Shown here in pieces: positions 56,557-64,000 of a stretch of 64,000 bases of DNA. The stretch is from the NCBI RefSeq assembly GCF_003254505.1, contig NZ_QFYP01000001.1:3456001-3520000 (forward strand), read 5' to 3'. Both the position numbers and the translations under genes were made by a program. The notes under the pieces were generated by a model. That model saw nothing but the letters and a program-made list of their open reading frames with translations, had not been told where the DNA came from and did no database searches. This DNA is from Phenylobacterium hankyongense. GTDB taxonomy: Bacteria; Pseudomonadota; Alphaproteobacteria; Caulobacterales; Caulobacteraceae. Within the stretch, counting starts at the first letter, position 1, and each line of letters opens with the position of its first letter.

Positions 56557-57426
56557 ATGAGCCAGCGTTTTGAAGGCACCGACAAGTACGTCGCCACCGA
56601 GGACCTGAAGGTCGCGGTGAACGCGGCCATCGCGCTGGAGCGTCCGCTGCTGATCAAGGGCGAGCCCGGAACCGGTAAGACGGTGCTGGCCTACGAGATC
56701 GCCGAGGCGCTGGGCGCGCCGCTGATCACCTGGCACATCAAGTCGACCACCAAGGCCATCCAGGGCCTCTACGAGTACGACGCGGTGACCCGCCTGCGCG
56801 ACAGCCAGCTCGGCGAAGAGCGGGTGAAGGACGTCAAGAACTACATCAAGAAGGGCAAGCTCTGGGAGGCGTTCGAAAGCGAACAGCGCCCGGTGCTGCT
56901 GATCGACGAGATCGACAAGGCCGACATCGAGTTCCCGAACGACCTCCTGCAGGAGCTCGATCGGATGGAGTTCTACGTCTACGAGACCAACGAGACGATC
57001 AAGGCGGCCGTGCGCCCGATCGTGCTGATCACCTCGAACAACGAGAAGGAGCTGCCGGACGCCTTCCTGCGCCGCTGCTTCTTCCACTACATCCGCTTCC
57101 CGGAAGCCGAGACGATGAACGAGATCGTCGAGGTCCACTATCCGGGCATCAAGCAGAAGCTGGTCGCCGAGGCGCTGCGGATCTTCTACGACATGCGCAA
57201 GGTGCCGGGCCTGAAGAAGAAGCCCTCCACCTCCGAGCTGCTCGACTGGCTGAAGCTGCTGATGGTCGAGGACATCGACGCCGACTCGCTGCGCGAGAAG
57301 GACCCGACCAAGCTGATCCCGCCCCTGCACGGCGCCCTGCTCAAGAACGAGCAGGACGTGCATCTGTTCGAGCGCCTGGCCTTCCTGGCCCGCCGCGAAG
57401 GCGCGGGCTCGCGTCCCGGTCAGTGA
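56557..57426 (+). CDS. MoxR-family AAA+ ATPase
   Basis: A 289-residue AAA+ ATPase. Walker A is GEPGTGKT (about residue 36), Walker B LLIDEIDKAD, sensor 1 IVLITSNNEKELPDAFLRRC, and the C-terminal helical lid follows. MoxR proteins act as chaperone-like activators with VWA-domain partners. ATG 56557 is selected (GGGGAGCCGGA upstream; product begins MSQRFEGTDKY). Unusually, no VWA/CoxE-type gene follows; the next gene is an unrelated exported protein 93 bases downstream. Confidence 0.93.
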   Translation: MSQRFEGTDKYVATEDLKVAVNAAIALERPLLIKGEPGTGKTVLAYEIAEALGAPLITWHIKSTTKAIQGLYEYDAVTRLRDSQLGEERVKDVKNYIKKGKLWEAFESEQRPVLLIDEIDKADIEFPNDLLQELDRMEFYVYETNETIKAAVRPIVLITSNNEKELPDAFLRRCFFHYIRFPEAETMNEIVEVHYPGIKQKLVAEALRIFYDMRKVPGLKKKPSTSELLDWLKLLMVEDIDADSLREKDPTKLIPPLHGALLKNEQDVHLFERLAFLARREGAGSRPGQ

Positions 57427-57519
57427 GGGCGACGGCGTAACCGCGCGTTACGTCGAATTCACTCGATTTTCGAAGGGGTTCCGGCCACCGTTGCAACGAA
57501 CGGACGGAGCCCCTTTTTC

Positions 57520-58350
57520 ATGAAGTCCCTGCTTTTCAGCGCCGCCTGCGGTCTGTCGCTCGTCGGCGCTGCCGCCTGCGCGCCGCACACGCCGGCCGCC
57601 CGCGCCGCGCTCGACTGCCCGGCCACCCAGGGCAAGCTCACCCGCACCGGCATGGGGGCCGATGGAAAGACCTGCGCCTATGTGAGCAGCACCGGCGACG
57701 AGGTCTCGCTGCGGCTGATCCCGGTCAGCAACGGCGTGCAGGCCGCGCTTGCCCCGATCGAGCAGGAACTGCAGGCCGAGGTCGGACCGCCCACAACCGC
57801 GGACACGGCCTCCGACGACCAGCCTGCCTCGCCCAAGTCGCCGAAGCCGCCCCGCGTCGCCGGCGCCGGGACGGCCGCCGGGCCGGAGCGCACCGCCCGG
57901 GAAATCGCCGCCGATGCAGCCAAGGCAGACGCCGAGGCCGACGCTGACGCCGACGGCGGCGCGACCGCCTCAGGCGCCCACCGCCATCACGGCGAAAGCA
58001 CCCACATCGACCTCCCCGGAGTCCACGTCGACGCCGACGGCGACCGGGAGACCGCCGAGGTCCAGGTCGGCATGATCCATGTGAACGCCGGCGAAAACGG
58101 CGCGGTGATCCGGATGTCGCGCGACGTCCGGCTGCGCGGCGAAGCCTTCTCGCCGGAGAAGCGCGGCTTCAGGGCCAGCTACATCCTGGCCCGCGACAAC
58201 CTGAAGGACGGCTATCGGGCGGTCGGCTACGAGGCCGCCGGCCCGCGCACCGGGCCGATCACCGTCGCGGTGGTGAAGTCGCGCACCGGCGAGCACCACC
58301 ACCTCTTCAACTCGGTCAAGAAGCTGGTGCGCCGCAACGGCGGCGTCTGA
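57520..58350 (+). CDS. Hypothetical exported protein
   Basis: A 276-residue protein with an N-terminal signal (KSLLFSAACGLSLVGAAAC) that might be lipidated at the last Cys, though the lipobox is weak. Next comes a small domain with DCPATQGKLTRTGMGADGKTC, a Pro/Ala/Asp-rich disordered middle including AKADAEADADADGG, and a C-terminal domain (THIDLPGVHVDADGD, YILARDNLKDGYRAVGYEAA, ITVAVVKSR). Related proteins in Caulobacterales are uncharacterised as far as I know. Ends 3 bases before a converging gene. Confidence 0.8.
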   Translation: MKSLLFSAACGLSLVGAAACAPHTPAARAALDCPATQGKLTRTGMGADGKTCAYVSSTGDEVSLRLIPVSNGVQAALAPIEQELQAEVGPPTTADTASDDQPASPKSPKPPRVAGAGTAAGPERTAREIAADAAKADAEADADADGGATASGAHRHHGESTHIDLPGVHVDADGDRETAEVQVGMIHVNAGENGAVIRMSRDVRLRGEAFSPEKRGFRASYILARDNLKDGYRAVGYEAAGPRTGPITVAVVKSRTGEHHHLFNSVKKLVRRNGGV

Positions 58351-58353
58351 GGC

Positions 58354-58728
58354 TCAGCCGGTCGGCTGCACCTCGACCACCTTGTAGGTCAGCGGCCGGC
58401 CGTCCTCGTCGGTGACGGTGACGTATTCGCCGACCGCGAACCGGTGCGCGCCCAGCCGGTGGACCGGCTCGTCGTCGGCGGCGTCGTCCTCGTCGTAGTC
58501 GAAGAACCAGCGCTGGCCGCGACGGCTCAGGCGCCCGTCGATCGGATCCTCGTCGGGCGCGAACCGGCGCACCGTGCAATTGTCCTTGGCCTTGGAGAAG
58601 GCCGCCTCGTCCAGATGGCCGTCGTCGGTCAACGGCGCGGTGAGTGCGTAGCCGCGGTGATCGTCGCCGCCGGCGAACTCCGTGCCAGGGTTGCGGGCCA
58701 GCCGCATGACGATGCGCGACAGGGACAT
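58354..58728 (-). CDS. Conserved alphaproteobacterial hypothetical protein
   Basis: A 124-residue protein beginning MSLSRIVMRLARNPGTEFA, with GYALTAPLTDDGHLDEAAF, NCTVRRFAPDEDPIDG and YKVVEVQPTG. It is a conserved family of small soluble proteins across alphaproteobacteria with no assigned function. The central segment DYDEDDAADDEPVHRLGAH is acidic. The C-terminal part looks like a small beta-barrel domain (VGEYVTVTDEDGRPLTYKVV). Confidence 0.85.
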   Translation of the reverse strand: MSLSRIVMRLARNPGTEFAGGDDHRGYALTAPLTDDGHLDEAAFSKAKDNCTVRRFAPDEDPIDGRLSRRGQRWFFDYDEDDAADDEPVHRLGAHRFAVGEYVTVTDEDGRPLTYKVVEVQPTG

Positions 58729-58833
58729 GTGTTCACCTCTTCACTCGAGAGAGTCGGACGCCCGGGTCCGGCTCGTGGTTCCTTGGATTTTGGACCTGCG
58801 CCGGAGTTCCGCGTTCACTTCGGCTGGAAAGCG

Positions 58834-59652
58834 TCAGTGAGACAAGAACAACGACGGCTGCTCAGAATTCAACAGCGTCCGCGTGGTTCCGCCGAAGATG
58901 AATTCCTGCAGCCGCGGATGGCCGAAAGCGCCGGCCACCAGGACGTCGGCCGAGGCCCGGTGAGCGGCCGCGAGCAGCGCCGGGGCGGCGTCGCCGCTGT
59001 CCGGCAGGATCTCGATCTCGCTCTTCATGCCGCGGGCGGCGTAGTAGGCCTGCAGGCGGACGGGATCGAAGGTCCTGGAGCTGGCCCTGGGCGCCGCCAG
59101 GATCACCACCCGGCGCGCCTTCTCCAGCAGCGGCAGGGCCAGCCGCGCCGCGCGCGAGGCCTCCTTGCCGCCGTCCCAGGCGACGACCGCAGTTCCCCCC
59201 ACCTTCAGTCCCGCGCGGGCGATCAGCACCGGCCGCTGCTCGTCGGCGAGCATCTGCTGGAAGGCCTCCGCCAGCGGCCCGCGGCCGCGGGCCGGATCGT
59301 TGTTGAACACCACCACGTCCGACAGCCGGCTCTCGGCCGACAGCCCCGCCCAGACCGGGGTCTGCAGGGCGATGAACCGCTTCTTCCCGTAGGCGCAGGC
59401 CTCCATCGCCGTCCGCGCGCTGGCCTCGCCGGCGGCGGCGGCCTCCTTCAGCGATTCCAGGGCCGTCGTCTGCACGCCGCCCAGGAAGCCCTCGCCCATC
59501 CAGGGCATGACGTCGGCGACGTCGGCCGGCGTATAGACCCCGGCCACCTCCGCCCCGAACGGCTCCGCCAGCATGACGGCGGCCGCGACGGCCGCCTGGT
59601 CTCCCTGCCCTCCGGACAGGGGCGCCATGATCCGCGCCCAACTCATGCTCAA
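58834..59652 (-). CDS. Universal stress protein (UspA family), two domains
   Basis: A 272-residue tandem UspA-type protein. The first domain (SWARIMAPLSGGQGDQAAVA) is degenerate; the second ends in GAFGHPRLQEFIFGGTTRTLL, close to the ATP-binding pattern G-x2-G-x9-G-(S/T). Such proteins support survival under stress or low oxygen. ATG 59652 or the internal ATG 59646 could start it. Monocistronic between two other genes. Confidence 0.9.
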   Translation of the reverse strand: MSMSWARIMAPLSGGQGDQAAVAAAVMLAEPFGAEVAGVYTPADVADVMPWMGEGFLGGVQTTALESLKEAAAAGEASARTAMEACAYGKKRFIALQTPVWAGLSAESRLSDVVVFNNDPARGRGPLAEAFQQMLADEQRPVLIARAGLKVGGTAVVAWDGGKEASRAARLALPLLEKARRVVILAAPRASSRTFDPVRLQAYYAARGMKSEIEILPDSGDAAPALLAAAHRASADVLVAGAFGHPRLQEFIFGGTTRTLLNSEQPSLFLSH

Positions 59653-59757
59653 GCCCTTTCGTTCTTGTGAAGCCTTGGACCCAAGCGCCTATGCCTGCAT
59701 TGATCTTTCACAGGTCCTGGGCCAGTTCACGACCTTGACTGTGAAAGGAATGCGCGG

Positions 59758-60402
59758 GTGAGGAAAGGGCTGCGTGGAGCGAAGGCCGAACCGCGCGCCT
59801 GGCAGCGCATGCTGTCCGGCCGCCGGCTCGACCTGCTGGACCCCTCGCCGATGGACATCGAGATCGAGGACATCGCCCATGGCCTGGCCCGGGTGGCGCG
59901 CTGGAACGGCCAGACGGTGGGCGAGCACGCCTTCTCGGTCGCCCAGCATTCCATCGTCGTCGAGGAGATCGTCGCCCACATCCAGCCGGATGTCGCGCCG
60001 CGCTGGCGACTGGCGGCCCTGCTGCACGACGCCTCCGAATACGTCATCGGCGACATGATCTCGCCGTTCAAGGCGGCCCTGGGCGTCGACTACCGCACCT
60101 TCGAGGACCGGCTGGAGACGGCGATCCATATCCGCTTCGGCCTGCCGGCCAAGACGCCGGCGGCGATCAAGACGCTGATCAAGCAGGCCGACCGCGCCTG
60201 CGCCTTCTTCGAGGCCACCCAGCTGGCGGGCTTCGGCCACGCCGAGGCGCTGGAGATCTTCGACCCGCCGCCGGTCGGCTACAGCCTGCACATCGAGCCC
60301 TGGGCGCCGGGCCTCGCCCAGGCCCGTTACGTCCAGCGCTTCCACACCCTCTCCGAGGCCGCCGGCTACGCGCCCGGCCCGTCCGCCTTCGATACGGAGT
60401 AG
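59758..60402 (+). CDS. HD-domain phosphohydrolase (YfbR-like)
   Basis: A 214-residue HD-superfamily hydrolase with the metal ligands His in GEHAFSVAQHS, His-Asp in LLHDASEYVIGDM and a late Asp in KQADRACAFF. The closest known type is the 5'-deoxynucleotidase YfbR, so nucleotide hydrolysis is likely. GTG 59758 with AAAGGA upstream. Two bases separate its stop from the NadQ-like gene, so it is cotranscribed with a putative NAD regulator; a role in nucleotide or NAD turnover is inference. Confidence 0.88.
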   Translation: MRKGLRGAKAEPRAWQRMLSGRRLDLLDPSPMDIEIEDIAHGLARVARWNGQTVGEHAFSVAQHSIVVEEIVAHIQPDVAPRWRLAALLHDASEYVIGDMISPFKAALGVDYRTFEDRLETAIHIRFGLPAKTPAAIKTLIKQADRACAFFEATQLAGFGHAEALEIFDPPPVGYSLHIEPWAPGLAQARYVQRFHTLSEAAGYAPGPSAFDTE

Positions 60403-60404
60403 GC

Positions 60405-61367
60405 ATGGCCGCGCCCGTCGTCATCGGCCTGTCCGCAGTGGTGATGGCCATCCGCGACGGCGAGGCCGTGGTGCTGGCCGTGCGCCCGCGCGACGCCGAG
60501 CTGCAGGGCCTGCCGTTCGGCCCCTTCAGCCCCGAGGGCCACCGCACCTTCGAGCTGGCGCTGCGGGCCTTCGTCACCGAGCAGACCCGGTTCGACCTCG
60601 GCTACGTCGAGCAGCTCTACACCTTCGGCGACAAGGGCCGCGACGCCCCGCTGGCCGACATGGGGGCCGGCGCCGCCCGGGTGATCTCGGTCGGCTACCT
60701 GGCGCTGGCGCCGGCGGCGCTCGACAGCCACAGCGCCGATTCCGACTGGCAGCCCTGGTCGCGGTTCTTCCCCTACGAGGACTGGCGCGAGGGCCGGCCG
60801 GCGGCGCTGGGGGTCATCGAGCCCGCCCTCAGGTCCTGGGCGGAGGCCGGTGCCGGCGGCGGGTCCCAGCGGCTGGCCCGCGTGCGGCTGTTGTTCGCCC
60901 TCGACGAGGCGCCGTGGAACGAGGAGCGCGTGCTGGAGCGCTACGAACTGCTCTACGAGGCGGGCCTGGCGCAGGAGGCGGCGCGCGACCGCGGCGAGTC
61001 CCCGGCCGCCCTCGCCCCTGCCCTCGCCGCCGCGCTGGGCGAGCCGATGCTGTCGGACCACCGCCGGATTCTGGCCACCGCCCTCTCCCGCCTGCGGGGC
61101 AAGTTGAAGTACCGGCCGGTGGCGTTCGAGCTGATGCCCGAGGCCTTCACCCTCTCGGCGCTGCAACGGGCGGTGGAGGCGATCGCCGGCGTGCCGCTGC
61201 ACAAACAGAACTTCCGCCGGGCGCTGGAGCGGGCCGACCTGGTGGAGGGCCTGGGCCGGCTGGAGACCGAGACCGGCGGCCGCCCCGCCGAGCTGTTCCG
61301 CTTCAGGCGCGAGATCCTTGCCGCGCGCCCGGTGTCGGGTCTGTCGCTGCCGCTGCTTCGGGAGTGA
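60405..61367 (+). CDS. NadQ-like regulator with degenerate NUDIX domain
   Basis: A 320-residue protein. The N-terminal half is NUDIX-like (VVIGLSAVVMAIRDGEAVVL) but its NUDIX box reads GPFSPEGHRTFELALRAFVTEQT, where the catalytic REx2EE core is not kept, pointing to ligand sensing rather than hydrolysis. The C-terminal half contains a winged helix-like region (LKYRPVAFELMPEAFTLSAL, LHKQNFRRALERADLVEG). This matches the COG4111 family, described as NadQ, predicted repressor of NAD synthesis in alphaproteobacteria. Target genes are not in this window. Confidence 0.68.
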   Translation: MAAPVVIGLSAVVMAIRDGEAVVLAVRPRDAELQGLPFGPFSPEGHRTFELALRAFVTEQTRFDLGYVEQLYTFGDKGRDAPLADMGAGAARVISVGYLALAPAALDSHSADSDWQPWSRFFPYEDWREGRPAALGVIEPALRSWAEAGAGGGSQRLARVRLLFALDEAPWNEERVLERYELLYEAGLAQEAARDRGESPAALAPALAAALGEPMLSDHRRILATALSRLRGKLKYRPVAFELMPEAFTLSALQRAVEAIAGVPLHKQNFRRALERADLVEGLGRLETETGGRPAELFRFRREILAARPVSGLSLPLLRE

Positions 61368-61375
61368 TCAACTTC

Positions 61376-61517
61376 GCTCCTCCCCCGCCTGCGGGGGAGG
61401 TGGATCGGCGCGACGCGCCGAGACGGAGGGGGCGTCAGGGCGTCGCGCCTAGGCGCGCCCCCTCCACTGCTTCGCGGTCCCCCTCCCCCGTTTCACTGCG
61501 TTGCTCGGGGGAGGAGC
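61376..61517. repeat. Palindromic intergenic repeat element
   Basis: A 142-bp nested palindrome. The outer inverted repeat is GCTCCTCCCCCG / CGGGGGAGGAGC, 12 bp and perfect. Inner parts include CCTCCCCCGC-x-GCGGGGGAGG, TCGGCGCG-A-CGCGCCGA (61405-61421) and CGCGCCTAGGCGCG (61444-61457). Elements of this composition recur in many Caulobacterales and related genomes. It lies past the NadQ-like stop and overlaps the end of the sterol desaturase-like gene. Confidence 0.82.
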
Positions 61518-62397
61518 AAACGGCCGCCCAGCGCGCCTTGATCATGGCGCTGGTCTCGCGGCTGCCGTCGGGGCTCCAGCCGGGCGGCCCGAACAGGTAG
61601 CCGGGCGCGTGCCGGGGCGAGCGGGCGATGTCCTGGGCCATGCCGATCCACTCGTGGAAGGCCACGCGGACGATGTTGAAGGTCCCGAGGTTCTTGACGA
61701 TCCCGTAGCGGCACGGCTCGGCGTCCAGCTCGGGCTGGAAGGTGCCGAACAGCCGGTCCCAGACGATCAGGATGCCGGCGTAGTTGCGGTCCAGGTAGCG
61801 GGGGTTGCGGGCGTGGTGGACGCGGTGGTGCGAGGGCGTGTTGAACACCGCCTCGAACCAGGCCGGCAGCCGGCGGATCGCCTCGGTGTGGATCCAGTAC
61901 TGGTAGACGAGGCTGATCCCCTTCTCGATCGCCACCATGGCCGGCGGAAACCCCAGCAAAGACAGCGGCAGCCATAGCAGCCAGGTCCCGGCGATCCCGC
62001 CGGTCCAGGTCTGCCGCAGCGCCGTCGACAGGTTGTAGTGCTGGGAAGAGTGGTGGTTCACGTGCGCCGCCCACCAGATGCGCCGCTCGTGGCTCAGGCG
62101 GTGGAACCAGTAGTAGGTGGCGTCCTCCAGCAGGAACACCGCCAGCCACGCCCAGGCCGCCGTCATCGGGATGTCGAACAGCCGGTGCTGGTAGACCCAC
62201 AGCGCCGCGGCGAAGCTCGCGCCGCCGGTCAGCACGCCGGCGATCGTCGAGCCCAGCCCCATGCCCAGCGACACCGCCGTGTCCTTCGCCTCGTAGCGGG
62301 CGTCGGCCTTGCCGAGGCGGGCGAGCACGATCTCCAGGATGACGGTGAGGATGAAGAACGGGGTCGCCAGCGTGACCGGGTCGAACGCCGCCTTCAT
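61435..62397 (-). CDS. Sterol desaturase/fatty acid hydroxylase-family membrane protein
   Basis: A 320-residue di-iron membrane enzyme. Four or five hydrophobic segments and the eight-His signature are seen: HRLSH, HVNHHSS and HHRVHH, spaced as in the family. It hydroxylates or desaturates a lipid; the substrate is unknown. ATG 62397 overlaps the stop of the TTG-started gene upstream by 4 bases. The last 28 or so residues (CSSPEQRSETGEGDREAVEG and onward) are encoded by the palindromic repeat and look unrelated to the family, which usually ends near MIKARWAA. Confidence 0.92.
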   Translation of the reverse strand: MKAAFDPVTLATPFFILTVILEIVLARLGKADARYEAKDTAVSLGMGLGSTIAGVLTGGASFAAALWVYQHRLFDIPMTAAWAWLAVFLLEDATYYWFHRLSHERRIWWAAHVNHHSSQHYNLSTALRQTWTGGIAGTWLLWLPLSLLGFPPAMVAIEKGISLVYQYWIHTEAIRRLPAWFEAVFNTPSHHRVHHARNPRYLDRNYAGILIVWDRLFGTFQPELDAEPCRYGIVKNLGTFNIVRVAFHEWIGMAQDIARSPRHAPGYLFGPPGWSPDGSRETSAMIKARWAAVCSSPEQRSETGEGDREAVEGARLGATP

Positions 62398-62795
62398 GCG
62401 GCGAGGTCCTTGGTCAGCTCCGGCGGCGGCCAGCCGGGCAGCGAGATGATCGCCTTGGGCGCGGAAACGTCCGCCAGGTCGATGACGATGCGGCCGTTCC
62501 TGAAGCTGGCGGCCAGCGCCTGGCCCCAGGGGATCTGGCGGGCCACGAAGCCGTCGCCCAGCTGACAGAGCACCAGCGCCGCAGCGCCCGACTTGGCGAC
62601 CGCGCCCTTCCCGTCCACGGCGATCCAGAGACCGTCGAGGGTGCGGCCGGGGAATTCCTCGGCCAGCAGCGCCCGGGCGCGGGCGTCGTCCAGCGGCCTC
62701 GCCGGCCGCGCGATCTGCGCCCACGCCGCCAGGCCCACGAGCACGGCGATCGCGGCTCCCGACGCGGCCACCTGGATGAAGAATGCAGCGGCCAA
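62394..62795 (-). CDS. Small membrane-anchored hypothetical protein (TTG start)
   Basis: A 133-residue protein with one N-terminal helix (FFIQVAASGAAIAVLVGLAAWAQIA) and a C-terminal domain (ARALLAEEFPGRTLDGLWIAVDGKGAV, QIPWGQALAASFRN, IVIDLADVSAPKAIISLPGW). There is no ATG; TTG 62795 is preceded by GGGAGG 5 bases upstream and is the only start that gives the membrane helix an N-terminus. Coupled to the sterol desaturase-like gene by ATGA overlap. No known family. Confidence 0.7.
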   Translation of the reverse strand: MAAAFFIQVAASGAAIAVLVGLAAWAQIARPARPLDDARARALLAEEFPGRTLDGLWIAVDGKGAVAKSGAAALVLCQLGDGFVARQIPWGQALAASFRNGRIVIDLADVSAPKAIISLPGWPPPELTKDLAA

Positions 62796-62848
62796 GGTCG
62801 CCTCCCTTGCCGGAGGGTGGCCGCGAACCTCCGCTGCGGTCAAGAAAA

Positions 62849-62872
62849 AGCCCTCCCGGAACCGGGAGGGCT
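62849..62872 (-). terminator. Rho-independent terminator after the outer-membrane protein gene
   Basis: An 11-bp near-perfect stem (AGCCCTCCCGG / CCGGGAGGGCT) followed on the minus strand by TTTTTC. It lies 45 bases beyond the stop of the outer-membrane gene. Confidence 0.85.
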
Positions 62873-62917
62873 TTCCGCTCGCAACGGCGTCAGCGCGACG
62901 CCGTCGGCAAGCTGTCG

Positions 62918-63490
62918 CTAGAAGCGGCGGGTGTAGGCCACGGCCCACACATCGGCGTGGCCATTGTTGCTGCCGGTGAACTCCTCGCGGGTGTAGTCGG
63001 CGCGAACCCCGTTCACAGGGTCGATGTGGTACTGCGCGCCCACGCCGTAGTTCCAGGAATCGCCGGAGGCCGTATCCGAAACCGTGATCGGCGTGGTCCC
63101 CGTCGTGGACGCGCTGACCTTGGCCTTGGTGTGGCCGTAGCCGACACGGCCGATCAGGTCGATGTTCGGGGTGACCGGCAGGAAGCCGACGCCGTAGATG
63201 GCTTCCTCGTGTTGCAGCTTGACCTTGGTGTCCACGGTGGTCCCGGACACGACGGTGCTCGACTTGTCGGAGGTCACGCCGGCCGCCAGTTCGCCTTCCA
63301 CGCCGAACCAGTTGTTCACGCGGTAGCCGAGCCGGCCCTGGATGGCCCCGAGGTCTACGCCGCTCGAGTGGGCGTCGGCGTATCCCAGGGTGCCGTAGGC
63401 GCCGGGAGCGGCGACGGTCTGGGCTTGGGCGAAGGCGGGGACAAGGGCGGAAAGAGCGGCGACCGAGGCCGCAGCGATGAGAGACTTCAT
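62918..63490 (-). CDS. Outer-membrane beta-barrel protein (OmpA-like, 8 strands)
   Basis: A 190-residue protein with a signal peptide (MKSLIAAASVAALSALVPAFAQA) and a small barrel of alternating strands (GAIQGRLGYRVNNWFGVEGELA, AIYGVGFLPVTPNIDLIGRVGYG, WNYGVGAQYHIDPVNGVRADYT) ending in YTRRF, the terminal aromatic used by the BAM machinery. No OmpA peptidoglycan domain. Likely a structural porin-like or surface protein. Followed by a clear intrinsic terminator. Confidence 0.93.
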   Translation of the reverse strand: MKSLIAAASVAALSALVPAFAQAQTVAAPGAYGTLGYADAHSSGVDLGAIQGRLGYRVNNWFGVEGELAAGVTSDKSSTVVSGTTVDTKVKLQHEEAIYGVGFLPVTPNIDLIGRVGYGHTKAKVSASTTGTTPITVSDTASGDSWNYGVGAQYHIDPVNGVRADYTREEFTGSNNGHADVWAVAYTRRF

Positions 63491-63706
63491 TTTCGTTGTA
63501 CTCCACTCGAACTGAACAGCTGCCCCCAGCCGTGGTCTGGTTCGGCGTCAAACGCGGCGAGATCGAGTCAGTTCGGTTACCGTCCGACGGCGGAGCGTCA
63601 GGTGTGGCCCTGCGGCCACAATGTCCGCCGCCGCCCCGGCCGGCCGTGCTATCAAGGCCGCCCCTTTTGGAGCGCCGGGATACCGGCGCTTTCGGAGCCC
63701 CCGCCC

Positions 63707-64000
63707 TTGCATCACGCCGTGATCGCCGCCACCGGCCTCTACACGCCGCCCGAGACCCTCTCGAACGCCGAGCTGGTGGAAACCTTCAACGCCTATGTGG
63801 CGCGCTTCAACGCCGCCAACGCCGAGGCCATCGCGGCCGGCGAGGCCGAGGCGCTGACGCCCTCCTCCGTGGAGTTCATCGAGAAGGCCTCCGGCATCAA
63901 GTCGCGCCACGTGATCGACAAGGCCGGCCTGATCGACCCCGAGCTGATGCGCCCGAACATCCCGGAGCGCTCCAACGAACAGCTCTCGGTGCTGGCCGAG
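63707..64000 (+). CDS. Beta-ketoacyl-ACP synthase III-like (FabH family), 3' end outside the window
   Basis: The first 98 residues of a thiolase-fold ketosynthase: HHAVIAATGLYTPPETLSNA, then PSSVEFIEKASGIKSRHVID and MRPNIPERSNEQLSVLAE. This N-terminus is like the FabH-type enzymes that start chains from acyl-CoA in gammaproteobacteria and alphaproteobacteria; the catalytic Cys, His, Asn lie beyond the window. A TTG at 63707 (GGAG about 10 bases upstream) is the likely start, since the family begins HHAVIAATGLYTP; GTG 63719 would truncate it. Confidence 0.82.
   Translation, partial: MHHAVIAATGLYTPPETLSNAELVETFNAYVARFNAANAEAIAAGEAEALTPSSVEFIEKASGIKSRHVIDKAGLIDPELMRPNIPERSNEQLSVLAE

Overview
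The window is GC-rich chromosomal DNA from an alphaproteobacterium, most likely a member of Caulobacterales (Caulobacter, Phenylobacterium or a relative). The best evidence is the flagellin locus: three short flagellins with flaG, flaF, flbT, a flaEY-like gene and a TPR glycosyltransferase of the FlmG type, controlled by sigma-54-type promoters and a CtrA-type box. HspQ, an alphaproteobacterial GTTC-N7-GTTC LexA box before ssb, and a NadQ-type regulator agree with this. The genus is an inference; no rRNA is present.

Layout. 1-5.7 kb: the end of a type I secretion adaptor, a Sel1-repeat protein, then an isochorismatase-fold hydrolase, a pirin and a LysR regulator. 5.7-12.7 kb: a compact minus-strand guaB / MAPEG / rRNA methylase / guaA operon for GMP synthesis, then an MFS transporter and a LysR regulator whose start codons abut. 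12.8-22 kb: rlmE-ppx, hspQ, phhA (phenylalanine hydroxylase) and tamA-tamB for outer-membrane assembly. 22.4-25 kb: a secreted GH16 beta-glucanase with three RTX repeats. 25-28.6 kb: a three-gene cluster (circularly permuted ATP-grasp, alpha-E, transglutaminase) of unknown product. 28.6-33.5 kb: a YiiX-like hydrolase, a TonB-dependent receptor, an SRPBCC protein and a zinc alcohol dehydrogenase. 33.6-45 kb: tRNA-Lys, tgt-queA (queuosine), an EEP-family protein, two cyclophilins, coaD, gyrA, an oxygenase fusion, DUF3617 and ssb. 45-56 kb: two small envelope genes and the flagellin locus. 56-64 kb: an acidic protein, a MoxR ATPase, small conserved genes, a universal stress protein, HD and NadQ-like genes, a sterol desaturase-family gene, an outer-membrane barrel and the start of a FabH-like ketosynthase.

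No prophage, insertion sequence, CRISPR array, integrase or defence island is visible. Most of the window is ordinary core chromosome. The most informative signals are: (i) the regulatory DNA of two flagellin genes, with matched -24/-12 promoters, arrays of CGGCA-N5-TGCCG inverted repeats and a predicted stem-loop at the very 5' end of both mRNAs; (ii) a Tgt enzyme in which all three zinc-ligand cysteines are replaced; (iii) an oxygenase fused to a peroxiredoxin-like domain with no peroxidatic cysteine; (iv) a palindromic intergenic repeat that encodes the C-terminus of a membrane protein; and (v) the ATP-grasp/alpha-E/transglutaminase cluster.
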